49,599 bases of DNA from Chloroflexota bacterium (GTDB lineage Bacteria; Chloroflexota; UBA6077; FW602-bin22), in the NCBI GenBank assembly GCA_004297775.1, contig SCUE01000028.1, forward strand, positions 128,704-178,302, given 5' to 3'. The translations under genes and the position numbers were made by a program. The stretch's first letter is position 1. The number at the start of each line of letters is the position of its first letter. Positions 1 through 8,930 of the stretch are shown piece after piece. The notes under the pieces are model-generated. The model had not been told where the DNA came from and did no database searches. It saw nothing but the letters and a program-made list of their open reading frames with translations.

Positions 1-2131
1 CAAACCTTAGCAGTCCATCGCCGTTGCCCGATTCTGGCAGTGACGCGACGATCGCGCCCTCGCGCTCGACCTCGACGCGCAGGGTGACGTCGCGCGCCGG
101 CGGCGCATCGAGCAACGCCAGCGGAATCGCCCACTCCACGACGGTTCCGTACGCGCCGACCCGCGGCGTTCCCAGGTCGGCGGTGACCGCGCCATTCCCA
201 TCCAGTCGAAACAGGCGGGATGATTCCGGGGTACCAGGCACGATGACGGCCCGAACCAGGGTCGTGCCGACAAGCGTCGCGCTGACCTCATAGTGGGCCA
301 GATCGACGTAAGCTTCGAGCCGGCAGTACAGAGTCGCCGGATCGTTGCCGACGTACAGGCGCCGAATGAATCCGCCGCCGACCTGCATCGCTCCACCGAC
401 GCGCGCGGCATCGGCGTGCCCGGCGCCGTCCCATTCCTCGGGTAGTGGAATCTGCGCCACCAGACGCGGTCGGACGTGACGAGTGGGATGCGTGAACGCC
501 GGAGGCGGCTCGCCGGAAATCGGTACGTCGAGCCAGGACGGCCCGGCTTGGCCGATCAAGCTGTACATCGCGCGCAAATGCGCGCGAAACTCGCGGTCGA
601 AATCGGTCGCCAGCCCGTGCCGATTGTGGCTGTAGTACCACCAGAACCAATCGCTGCCCTCGGCGATGTACAGCTCGCGCCAGGCGCGCTCGATCACATC
701 TTCGTCGACCGGCGGGAGCGTGTCCTTGACCGCGCGCATCATCGCGCGCGCCTCCGCGAGGTACTCCCAGGCGCGATTCTGCATCGGCTCGCCGATCCAG
801 GTCTCCAGATTGCCGTAGATCCACGATCCAGCCGCGACGCGCTCGATCCGGCCGAACGACGATTCCATCGCGAGGTGCTGCTCGAAAGTGACCGAGCGAA
901 TATCCTCCGCCTCGGATAACCGTCCGTATAGCTCACGAAGGAACGGCGTGCCGTTCCGTTCGTACTCCTCCCAGCAATTCTCACCGTCCAGAGCAATCGT
1001 CACGATCGGCACGTACTCGACATCGCCGATGCGCTCGCGTGATTCACGCAGACGCTGCAAGAGGTCGTCGACCGCCGCCTCGGCCGACATGCCGCGGTAG
1101 GCGAAGCCGATTCGGTCGGACAGGTCGCGATCCCGAAAGAACATCGCCGGGGAGGCGTCGCCACGCCGATACGGCTGGTACAGGATCGCCGGGTCGACCA
1201 GGGTCTCGTCGCCGTCACGTTCGATCGGCTTCCCAACGGAGCGGGCGAGGATCGCCTCATCCGAGGCCACCCACCGCCATGCCGGTGCGCCGCTCAGTCC
1301 GGCCAGGAGGTCGATCGTCGCGTCCGACAGCGCGCCCTCGGATGGCCACAGCCCAGCCGGGAAGTCGCCGAACGCGGCTCGATGCGATTGTCGAGCCAAC
1401 CGCAACTGGTCGAGCGCGTCCTCCGGGTTGGCGAAGCGGGTCGCCGGAAGCGCAATCGTCGGACTCACCTCGTGTGCGCCGGCAACGTCGATCAGAAGCG
1501 GCAGGATCGGATGGTAGTACGGCGTCGTCGAGAGCTCGACCTGACCACGATCGCGCAACGCGCGATAGGCCGGCAACACAGCCCGCGCAATTGCCCGATG
1601 CGCGTCCAGGACAGCCTCGGTGTCCGCCGGCGTGAAGTCGCCGCCGCGCTCAGCCAACGCGGACAGGGTCGGCGTGCGATCGACGTACCCAGGGTCGACC
1701 CAGGCCAGATTGAACCACGTCACGAGATCGCGAAAGAACTGATCTGACAGGAGAGCGTGGCGACCCTCGGCGTGGTTGCGAATCTGGAGTAGACGCCAGT
1801 ACGCCGATTGGGCGCGGATCACGCGATCCCACGATGCGGAGAAGAATGCCTCGAGGACGAATGCGCGATCGGCCGCGGAGAAGGTCGCCTGGCGACTGAG
1901 CCGTTCCCAACGATCCTCCGCGCCGTCGACATACGCGGCGATCTGCTCGACCAGCGATGGCACGAAGTTCACGGTCGCGTGCATTCGCGGGAATTCGCCG
2001 AGTAGCTCGGCCATATGCAGGTAGTCTTTCGCCGCGTGGAGGCGAACCCACGGCAACGTCGCCGCGCCATCGATGTCGCGGTAGAGCGGTTGGTGCATGT
2101 GCCACAGGATCGCGAGGTTCAGACGACGCAG
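1..2131 (-). CDS. Glycoside hydrolase family 57 protein, 3' end cut by window edge
   Basis: The reading frame is open from just after the lysS stop to the left edge (about 710 codons). GH57 enzymes act on alpha-glucans with a retaining mechanism. Conserved blocks are visible: WHMHQP at residues 10-15, GLWPSEGALSD near 260-270 (its Glu is a candidate nucleophile), IALDGENCWEEY near 378-390, and AEGSDWFWWY near 490-500. A beta-rich C-terminal part continues out of the window. The start is odd: the lysS TAA is in the same frame immediately upstream, and no ATG, GTG or TTG precedes the HQP block. CTG at 2131, 9 bases after GGAG, is the best candidate; the first ATG at 2098 would delete strand 1. 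The gene is probably translationally coupled to lysS. Substrate (glycogen, maltodextrin or other) cannot be told. Confidence 0.85.
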   Translation of the reverse strand, partial: MRRLNLAILWHMHQPLYRDIDGAATLPWVRLHAAKDYLHMAELLGEFPRMHATVNFVPSLVEQIAAYVDGAEDRWERLSRQATFSAADRAFVLEAFFSASWDRVIRAQSAYWRLLQIRNHAEGRHALLSDQFFRDLVTWFNLAWVDPGYVDRTPTLSALAERGGDFTPADTEAVLDAHRAIARAVLPAYRALRDRGQVELSTTPYYHPILPLLIDVAGAHEVSPTIALPATRFANPEDALDQLRLARQSHRAAFGDFPAGLWPSEGALSDATIDLLAGLSGAPAWRWVASDEAILARSVGKPIERDGDETLVDPAILYQPYRRGDASPAMFFRDRDLSDRIGFAYRGMSAEAAVDDLLQRLRESRERIGDVEYVPIVTIALDGENCWEEYERNGTPFLRELYGRLSEAEDIRSVTFEQHLAMESSFGRIERVAAGSWIYGNLETWIGEPMQNRAWEYLAEARAMMRAVKDTLPPVDEDVIERAWRELYIAEGSDWFWWYYSHNRHGLATDFDREFRAHLRAMYSLIGQAGPSWLDVPISGEPPPAFTHPTRHVRPRLVAQIPLPEEWDGAGHADAARVGGAMQVGGGFIRRLYVGNDPATLYCRLEAYVDLAHYEVSATLVGTTLVRAVIVPGTPESSRLFRLDGNGAVTADLGTPRVGAYGTVVEWAIPLALLDAPPARDVTLRVEVEREGAIVASLPESGNGDGLLRF

Positions 2132-2137
2132 CGCGTG

Positions 2138-3646
2138 TTACTCCGCTTCGCGCAATTGCGGGAACAGGATCACTTCACGAATCGAGTGCTGATCGGTCAA
2201 CAACATGGTCAGCCGGTCGATTCCCACTCCCAGTCCGCCGGTTGGCGGCATCCCATGCTCGAGCGCGGTTATGTAATCTTCATCCATCGGGTGCGCCTCG
2301 TCATCGCCACCGCGCCCCATTTCAGCCTGCTCCTCGAACCGCGCACGCTGATCGCGCGGATCGTTCAGTTCGGTGAACGCATTGCAAATCTCGAAACCGC
2401 CGACGTACCCCTCGAATCGCTCGACCAGATCGTCGCGGCCCGGCACGCGCTTGGCGAGGATCGATCCCGGAAACTCGATCGGGTAGTCGACGAGGAACGT
2501 CGGCTGAATGAGTCGGGGCTCGACGAAAGTCGAGACTAACTCGTCGACCAACTTGCCGCGATTCCACTCGGGCGCGACCGGCAACCCCGCTCGCCGAGCC
2601 GCGCCAGCGAGCAGTTCGACGGTCGGGTGGCCAGCGATGTCGACTCCGGTGTGCTCGAACACCGCGTCCGCCAGTGTGATGCGACGCCACGGCGGCTGAA
2701 ACTCGATCTCGGACCCCTTGTACGTCACGCGCGTCGTCCCGAGCACGTCGTGCGCGACCGCGGCGACCATCTCTTCCGTCATCACCATCACGTCGCGATA
2801 GTCGGCGTATGCCTGATACGACTCGAGGACAGTGAACTCCGGGTTGTGCTTCGTCGATAGGCCCTCATTGCGGAAGTTCCGTCCGATCTCGTAGACGCGA
2901 TCGAGGCCGCCGACGATCAGGCGCTTGAGGTACAGCTCGGTCGCAATGCGGAGGAACAGTCGTCGCTCGGCGGCGTTGTGATACGTCTCGAACGGCCTGG
3001 CCGCGGCGCCGCCGTAGACGGGCTGAAGGATCGGCGTCTCGACTTCCAGGAAGCACCGCGTATCGAGATACCGGCGAATCGCGGCCACGACCCGCGATCG
3101 CGCGATGAACGTATCGCGGGCGCGGGGATTGGCGATCAGGTCGAGGTAACGTTGGCGGTATCGCTTCTCGACGTCGGTCAGGCCGTGCCACTTCTCGGGC
3201 AACGGGCGGAGCGCCTTCGACAGAATGGCAAAGGCGCGCGCTTCAATCGTGATCTCACCGGTCTTCGTCTTGAACAGAGGACCGCGGACCGACAGGAAAT
3301 CGCCGGTCTCGATCAGATCGAGAATCTCGAACTGCTCCCGACCGAGGACGTCGAAGCGAAACGCGGCCTGAATACGCCCCGAACGATCGGTCAGGTGACA
3401 GAAGATCAGCTTCCCGAAGCGCTTGAGCTGGGTGATGATGCGGCCCGCGACGCAGACCGTTGCTTGTTCGGCGGCGCCTTCGTGAAACGCCGCGAGGGCT
3501 TCTTCGGCGCTGTGCGTCCGCTCGACGCGGATGGGGTACGGATCGATCCCTCGTCGCTCAAGTTCTTCGAGCTTCGCCAGGCGGACTCGACGGTGTTCGT
3601 CGAGTTCGCGCGCTTCGTCGAGTTCCGGCAGATGAAGATCGGGCAT
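2138..3646 (-). CDS. lysS: Lysine--tRNA ligase, class II
   Basis: Charges tRNA-Lys with lysine in the cytoplasm. The 502-residue product matches the usual bacterial length (about 500). It has an N-terminal OB-fold anticodon-binding region (about 50-150). The class II motif 2 (FRNEGLSTKHNPEFT) lies near residue 259 and motif 3 (GLGVGIDRL) near 474. A GTG at 3700 is in frame but would overlap metH by 41 bases. ATG 3646, starting MPDLHLPELDE, lies 13 bases after the metH stop and fits family N-termini better, although its Shine-Dalgarno is weak. The order metH-lysS-GH57 on one strand suggests co-transcription. Confidence 0.95.
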   Translation of the reverse strand: MPDLHLPELDEARELDEHRRVRLAKLEELERRGIDPYPIRVERTHSAEEALAAFHEGAAEQATVCVAGRIITQLKRFGKLIFCHLTDRSGRIQAAFRFDVLGREQFEILDLIETGDFLSVRGPLFKTKTGEITIEARAFAILSKALRPLPEKWHGLTDVEKRYRQRYLDLIANPRARDTFIARSRVVAAIRRYLDTRCFLEVETPILQPVYGGAAARPFETYHNAAERRLFLRIATELYLKRLIVGGLDRVYEIGRNFRNEGLSTKHNPEFTVLESYQAYADYRDVMVMTEEMVAAVAHDVLGTTRVTYKGSEIEFQPPWRRITLADAVFEHTGVDIAGHPTVELLAGAARRAGLPVAPEWNRGKLVDELVSTFVEPRLIQPTFLVDYPIEFPGSILAKRVPGRDDLVERFEGYVGGFEICNAFTELNDPRDQRARFEEQAEMGRGGDDEAHPMDEDYITALEHGMPPTGGLGVGIDRLTMLLTDQHSIREVILFPQLREAE

Positions 3647-3659
3647 TGCCTGGCCGATT

Positions 3660-6600
3660 CTAACGACCGGCTGCCACGCTGGTTCGTTCGGCCTCGCCAC
3701 TCAGCAGAGTGGAGTAATACTTGGCCTCCGGGTGGTGAACGACCATCGCGGCCGTGCTCTGCTCCGGCGTCAACTGCCAACCCTCGGTCAACCCGATGTC
3801 AATCGAAGTAGCCGGGAGCAGACGGAAGACGATTTCGTGCTGTTCGAGATCCGGGCAAGCCGGATAGCCCCACGAGTAGCGGCGCCCCTGGTCGGCCGCC
3901 AGGCCGAGTTCGCGGCGGACGCGCGCGTGGATCAGTTCCGCCATCGCCTCGGCGCACTGAGTCGCGAATCCATGGAGGTAGTACCCCTCGGAATAGTCGC
4001 CGCGCCGCGACATCTCTTCGGCGAGATCGTCGGCCACGCTGCCGACAGTCACGATCTGAATCGGCAAGACGTCGACCCGACCCGATCCCGCTTCGGCGAA
4101 ATAATCGCTCAAACAGAGGCGATCCCAGGACGGTTGGCGAGGGAAGCGAAATCGCTCGACGACCCGCGCCGTCTCCGGACGGTCTCCGGCGCGAAGCCGG
4201 GCGATCGCCCCGCGATCGTCGGCGTCGTACACGAGCAGTTCGTTTCCGAGCGCCTGACACGGGAAGTATCCGTATACGGCAGCTGGATGGATCGACTTCC
4301 CGCGCCGGGCATTCTCACTCAGACGCGCCAGGATCGGCGTGTACTCGCGCTCGACGAGGTTGTCCCATTCGGCGCCGTCGCGACTCTTCGCGCCCCAGTG
4401 CAGACGAAATAGCGTCTTCAAATCGAGATTCGCGAACACTTCGTCCAGGTCGATCGACTCGCGCGCGGTGTCGGCGGTCGGTCCGTGCCGGGCTCGGCTC
4501 AGCGGATCGCCGCCCAGCACGCGCCATCCCCAGAATGGCGGCGCCGGAATCGGGGCGTCGCGGCGGACCGACGAGCGGACGACCTCGGCCACGGCCGCCT
4601 CCGAAGCCACGCGCGACGGGCGGTTTCGTCCCAGCTCGACGCGCGCCTTCTCGCGGATTTCGCTGACGAAGGCATCCGCGCGCTCCGGGTCGGACAGGCG
4701 GTCGAGCGTTTCCAGACCTTCGAAGGCATCGCGACAGTAGAAGACACCCGGCTCGTACTCCGTGTCATCGTCGACGAAGAGCGCGCGATAGCCGAACGAC
4801 CGATTGATCGCCGCGCCGCCGATCAAGACCGGCATCCGGTGGCCATTGCGATGGAGCTCCTTCACGCAGAGCGGCATCTGTTTCGAGGTGGAGACGAGCA
4901 GTGCGCTGAGGCCAATCGCATCCGCGCCGACCTCGGTTGCCTTCTCGATGATCGTATTGAGCGGCACCTGCTTGCCCAGGTCGAAGACCGTGTAGCCGTT
5001 GTTGCCGAGGATCGTGCAAACGAGGTTCTTGCCGATATCGTGGACGTCGCCAAACACGGTCGCGACCACGATCTTCCCCTTCGTATAACCCTCGCGTCGA
5101 TCCAGGAACTGTTCGACGTGGCTGACCGCGCGCTTCATCACCTCGGCCGATTGGAGGACGAACGGTAGGATGAGTTCGCCGGCGCCGAACCGATCGCCAA
5201 CATCCTTCATCGCCGGAAGCAGAATCTCGTTCAGGACCATCACAGCGGATCGACGTGTCAGCGCGTCATCGATCTGCGCCTCGATCCCATCTCGCTGCCG
5301 ATGGAGAATCTGATAGTGGATCCGCTCCTCGGCGCTGAGCCCGGCGTACGGATCGGCGGCTGCGTGGCCATCGCGCTCGGTCGGCTCCTTGGACTCGAAG
5401 TGCTGGATGTACCGCGCCAGCGCGTCGCCGCGCCGGTTGTAGATGAGATCCTCGGCGAGTTCGCGCTCGATGAGCGGTATGTCGGCATACGGCGTCACAT
5501 GCGCGGGGTTCACGATCGCGAGGTCGAGGCCGTGTCGGACGGCGTGGTAGAGGAAGACGCTGTTGAGGACCGATCGGCCTGCCAGACCGATGCCGAAGGA
5601 GACGTTCGAAATGCCGAGAACGGTCGACACTCCCGGCAAGCCTTCTTTGATTTGCCGAATGCCACTCAGGGTCTCAATACCCGAGTCGGCCAACTCTTCC
5701 TGCCCGGTAACGAGCGGGAATGTCTGAACGTCGAAGATCAGCGCATCCGCCGGGAGCCCATACTCGTTGACCGCGATGTCGTGTATCCGTCGGGCGATCT
5801 CGAACTTGTGGTCGGCCGTGCGCGCCATTCCGCGTTCATCGATCGTCATGCACACCACGCACGCGCCGTGCTCGGCGGCGATCGGCAGGACGGTGTCGAC
5901 CTTCTCGGCACGATTCTCGAGATTGATCGAATTGATCATCGCCCGGCCCGGATAGTTCTTCAGAGCGATCTCGACGACCTGCCACTCGGTCGAGTCGATC
6001 ATGAGCGGCGCTTCGACGCCCATCGCGAGTTTCTTGACGAGCCGTCGCATCTGCTCCGATTCGTCGATGCGCTCGGTCATCGCCACACAGACATCGAGCG
6101 TGTGCGCGCCACCGTCGACCTGATCGCGCGCAATCTTGAGGGCGCCCTCGTAGTCGTCATTCAGCAACAGGCGCTTGACCGCGCGCGAGCCGACGGAATT
6201 GACCCGCTCGCCGACGATCATCGGCGCCGGTTCCTGGCGGATACTCACCGCGCGCATCCCGCTGGACACCGATGGAATTGACACCACGGTGCGAGCGAGC
6301 GGCGCTCGTCCGCCGACCGCGGCGACGATTGCGCGGAGGTGCTCCGGCGTCGTTCCACAGCAACCGCCGACGATGCTGACGCCGAAATCCGCGACCAGTT
6401 CGAGCATTGCCTTGGCCATCGGCACTGGTTCGAGCGGGTAGAGAGCCCCACTTGGAGTGTTGATCGGCAGACCGGCGTTCGGGATCACCGCCACGGGAAG
6501 CCGACTTCGCTCGCAAAGGAACCGCGCCGGTTCGCGCATGTGCTCGGGGCCGGTCGAGCAGTTCAATCCAATCACGTCGATCGACAGCGCTTCGAGCGTC

Positions 6601-7241
6601 GTCATCACGGCGGCGATGTCGGTGCCGAGCAACATGCGGCCGGTCGTATCGAGCGTCACCTGTGCCTGGATCGGCACTCGCAGGCCAGTGCGGCGGAACA
6701 TGCGACACATCCCGGCGATCGCGGCCTTGACTTCGAGGATGTCCTGCGATGTCTCAATCAAGAGAACATCGACACCACCCCGGATCAGTGCCTCGGACTG
6801 CGCGCCGTAGATGTCGGCCAACTCATCGAACCCGATCCGACCGAGAACGGGATCGTCCGACGAGGGCAGAAAGCCGGTCGGTCCGAGCGATCCCGCGACA
6901 AAGATCGGGTGGTCAGCGGTGGCGTAGCCATCGGCGACCTTCCGCGCGAGTTGGGCCGCCGCGATGTTGATCTCATCGTGGCGTTCGCCCAATCCATACT
7001 CGTCGAGCTTGAGGCGGCTCGACCCGAAGGTGTTCGTTTCGAGGACATCGACCCCAACCGCGCAGAAGCTGGCGTGAATTTCCGCGATGACATCCGGGCG
7101 GGTGATCGACACGAAATCGTTGCAGCCCTCTTTGCCGCCGAAATCGTCCGAGGTGAGGTTGTATTGCTGAATCGCGGTGCCCATCGCACCGTCGTAGATC
7201 AGAACGCGCTGGCGTAACGTTTCGAGAATGCGAAACGACAT
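3660..7241 (-). CDS. metH: Cobalamin-dependent methionine synthase
   Basis: Transfers the methyl group of 5-methyltetrahydrofolate to homocysteine through cobalamin. All four modules are present in 1193 residues. The homocysteine domain has zinc cysteines in GLNCSTGP (about 228) and GGCCGTTP (about 293-294). The pterin-binding domain starts at IVGERVNSVGSRAVK (about 335). The B12 cap and Rossmann domain carry the axial-histidine motif DVHDIGKN (about 735). The C-terminal AdoMet activation domain has RYSWGYPACPD and HHPEAKYYS. The start ATG 7241 has AAAGG directly upstream and a TATACT box 8 bases away, so the mRNA has almost no leader. That leaves no room for a cobalamin riboswitch. Confidence 0.97.
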   Translation of the reverse strand: MSFRILETLRQRVLIYDGAMGTAIQQYNLTSDDFGGKEGCNDFVSITRPDVIAEIHASFCAVGVDVLETNTFGSSRLKLDEYGLGERHDEINIAAAQLARKVADGYATADHPIFVAGSLGPTGFLPSSDDPVLGRIGFDELADIYGAQSEALIRGGVDVLLIETSQDILEVKAAIAGMCRMFRRTGLRVPIQAQVTLDTTGRMLLGTDIAAVMTTLEALSIDVIGLNCSTGPEHMREPARFLCERSRLPVAVIPNAGLPINTPSGALYPLEPVPMAKAMLELVADFGVSIVGGCCGTTPEHLRAIVAAVGGRAPLARTVVSIPSVSSGMRAVSIRQEPAPMIVGERVNSVGSRAVKRLLLNDDYEGALKIARDQVDGGAHTLDVCVAMTERIDESEQMRRLVKKLAMGVEAPLMIDSTEWQVVEIALKNYPGRAMINSINLENRAEKVDTVLPIAAEHGACVVCMTIDERGMARTADHKFEIARRIHDIAVNEYGLPADALIFDVQTFPLVTGQEELADSGIETLSGIRQIKEGLPGVSTVLGISNVSFGIGLAGRSVLNSVFLYHAVRHGLDLAIVNPAHVTPYADIPLIERELAEDLIYNRRGDALARYIQHFESKEPTERDGHAAADPYAGLSAEERIHYQILHRQRDGIEAQIDDALTRRSAVMVLNEILLPAMKDVGDRFGAGELILPFVLQSAEVMKRAVSHVEQFLDRREGYTKGKIVVATVFGDVHDIGKNLVCTILGNNGYTVFDLGKQVPLNTIIEKATEVGADAIGLSALLVSTSKQMPLCVKELHRNGHRMPVLIGGAAINRSFGYRALFVDDDTEYEPGVFYCRDAFEGLETLDRLSDPERADAFVSEIREKARVELGRNRPSRVASEAAVAEVVRSSVRRDAPIPAPPFWGWRVLGGDPLSRARHGPTADTARESIDLDEVFANLDLKTLFRLHWGAKSRDGAEWDNLVEREYTPILARLSENARRGKSIHPAAVYGYFPCQALGNELLVYDADDRGAIARLRAGDRPETARVVERFRFPRQPSWDRLCLSDYFAEAGSGRVDVLPIQIVTVGSVADDLAEEMSRRGDYSEGYYLHGFATQCAEAMAELIHARVRRELGLAADQGRRYSWGYPACPDLEQHEIVFRLLPATSIDIGLTEGWQLTPEQSTAAMVVHHPEAKYYSTLLSGEAERTSVAAGR

Positions 7242-7249
7242 CCTTTGCG

Positions 7250-7258
7250 AGTATAGCT
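7250..7258. promoter_or_regulatory. Overlapping divergent -10 boxes, metH and the 7267 gene
   Basis: On the minus strand TATACT (7255-7250) ends 8 bases before the metH ATG. On the plus strand TATAGC (7252-7257) lies 9 bases before the ATG at 7267. The two starts are only 25 bases apart, so both promoters must share these bases. The metH box is the better match. Confidence 0.5.
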
Positions 7259-7266
7259 ACGGCACA

Positions 7267-7530
7267 ATGGAGCGTTTCTCGATTGCCGTCTTCCGCCTCA
7301 TCGAACGAGATCGCACCGGCGAGTATTTCGAAACCGGCGGCGGCATCGTTTTCATGCCGGAGCCGCGCCCCGACGATTGGCACGGGATGGTTCTCGATCT
7401 GGCCGGCAAGGCGTTTCGCCATCCGCTCGGACCGTGCATCGAAGTCGGTTACGCCATGCTCGACCGCGCAACGCTGGAGCGACACTGTCGCCAGCACGGC
7501 CCTTTCTTCTGGCAGGGTGGGGATCGCTGA
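7267..7530 (+). CDS. Hypothetical 87-residue protein
   Basis: I do not recognise the family. The codon pattern looks genuinely coding, with G or C in most third positions. The product is soluble-looking and aromatic-rich, with no signal peptide or membrane segment. Motifs that could be searched include GEYFETGGGIVFMPEPRP and HGPFFWQGGDR. It starts at ATG 7267, close to a TATAGC box, and ends 24 bases before purA. It could be a small regulator or accessory protein of metH or purA, but nothing in the sequence says which. Confidence 0.6.
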   Translation: MERFSIAVFRLIERDRTGEYFETGGGIVFMPEPRPDDWHGMVLDLAGKAFRHPLGPCIEVGYAMLDRATLERHCRQHGPFFWQGGDR

Positions 7531-7540
7531 GAGGCCCATC

Positions 7541-7546
7541 TATACT
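7541..7546 (+). promoter_or_regulatory. -10 box of purA (leaderless)
   Basis: TATACT sits 8 bases before the GTG start of purA. Transcription would begin at or next to the start codon, and no Shine-Dalgarno is present. Confidence 0.55.
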
Positions 7547-7554
7547 CAGCCGCC

Positions 7555-8838
7555 GTGACTGTTCTGGCCGTGATTGGTGCCCAGTGGGGCGACGAGAGCA
7601 AGGGCAAGATCGTCGATTTGCTCGCCCAGCGCGCCGACGTCGTCGTGCGATTCCAGGGTGGCTCGAACGCCGGCCACACCGTCGTCAACACGAAGGGAAA
7701 GTTTGCCCTTCACCTGCTGCCGGTCGGCGTCCTCGACCCGCGCATCGTCTCGGTTATCGCGAACGGCGTTGTCGTCGATCCGGAAGTCGTCCTCAGCGAA
7801 ATCGCCGATCTCGAAGCGCGCGGCATCCCGGTCACCAATCTCAAGATCAGTGATCGCGCCCACATCGTCATGCCGTACCACCGCATCCAGGATCAACTCC
7901 AGGAGCAGAGCCGCGGCGAGTGGAAACTGGGCACGACGTTGCGCGGTATCGGTCCAGCCTACGAGGACAAAGCGGCGCGCGACGGACTACGCGTTGTCGA
8001 TCTGATGGATCTCGAGAGCCTGCACGAGCGGCTCGCCTACATCGTCGGCCAGAAGAATCGGCTCTTCAGCGCTGTCTTTGGCGCCGCGCCGATCTCGTTC
8101 CACGATGTCTTCGAAAGCGTCCGTGCCTACGCCGATCGACTGCGGCCGTACGTCTGCGACACCGTCGAGCTGCTCCACGACGCCTACTCGGCCGGAAAGA
8201 ACATCATCCTCGAGGGCGCCCAGGCGACCTTGCTCGATGTCGAATTCGGGACGTATCCGACCGTCACGTCATCGTCGCCAAGTATCGGCACTGCCTGCAC
8301 CGGCACCGGATTGCCGCCAAAGGCGATCGATCGCGTTGTAGGAATCTTCAAGGCCTATTACAGTCGCGTGGGCAACGGGCCATTTCCAACCGAGCTGTCC
8401 GGCGATCTCGGCCACGCGATCCGCGAACGCGGTGGCGAGTACGGCACGACGACCGGGCGGCCGCGCCGGGTCGGCTGGTTCGACGCCGTTCTCGGAAAGT
8501 ACGCCGCCAAGATCAACGGCTTTGACTACTGCATCATCAACGCGCTCGACGTGCTCGACGAATTCGAGACGGTCAAGATCTGCGTCGGCTACGAGCACGA
8601 CACCGGTCGGATCGACCGTGTACCGGCGGATGTGAATCTCCTGAGCCGGTGTCGCCCGATCTACGAGGATATGCCCGGCTGGAGGACACCGACGACCGCC
8701 GCGCGGTCGTTCGAGGACCTGCCGCCACGCGCCCAGGCCTATATCGACCGCATCGGTCAATTGATCGGGTGCCCATCCGCGATCGTCACCGTCGGCCTCC
8801 ACCGCGACTGCACGATCACGCGCGTCCCGCTGTTGTAG
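7555..8838 (+). CDS. purA: Adenylosuccinate synthase
   Basis: Joins IMP and aspartate using GTP, the first committed step to AMP. The 427-residue length is normal. Visible signatures are GAQWGDESKGKIVD at the N-terminus, GGSNAGHT with the catalytic-type His, GTTLRGIGPAYEDKAAR, LEGAQATLLDVEFGTYP and TGRPRRVGWFD. The phosphate-binding loop reads GDESKGK where the family normally has GDEGKGK, so a Ser replaces a Gly. GTG 7555 is chosen because the conserved strand begins at once (VTVLAVIGAQWG). Confidence 0.96.
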   Translation: MTVLAVIGAQWGDESKGKIVDLLAQRADVVVRFQGGSNAGHTVVNTKGKFALHLLPVGVLDPRIVSVIANGVVVDPEVVLSEIADLEARGIPVTNLKISDRAHIVMPYHRIQDQLQEQSRGEWKLGTTLRGIGPAYEDKAARDGLRVVDLMDLESLHERLAYIVGQKNRLFSAVFGAAPISFHDVFESVRAYADRLRPYVCDTVELLHDAYSAGKNIILEGAQATLLDVEFGTYPTVTSSSPSIGTACTGTGLPPKAIDRVVGIFKAYYSRVGNGPFPTELSGDLGHAIRERGGEYGTTTGRPRRVGWFDAVLGKYAAKINGFDYCIINALDVLDEFETVKICVGYEHDTGRIDRVPADVNLLSRCRPIYEDMPGWRTPTTAARSFEDLPPRAQAYIDRIGQLIGCPSAIVTVGLHRDCTITRVPLL

Positions 8839-8930
8839 GCAAGCCTCCGCCAATTTCGGCGCGGCTCGTTGCCCCTGTCACGCCCCACGGGAGGCGGCGG
8901 CGGTTCGACCGATCGGACCTGATACGCGGC

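Noticed and set aside
4485..7217. Long plus-strand frames opposite metH
   Set aside because: Shadows of the high-GC codon pattern; all metH domains are intact on the minus strand.
7242..7266. Cobalamin riboswitch ahead of metH
   Set aside because: Only 25 bases separate metH from the divergent gene, far too short, and the -10 box is 8 bases from the ATG.
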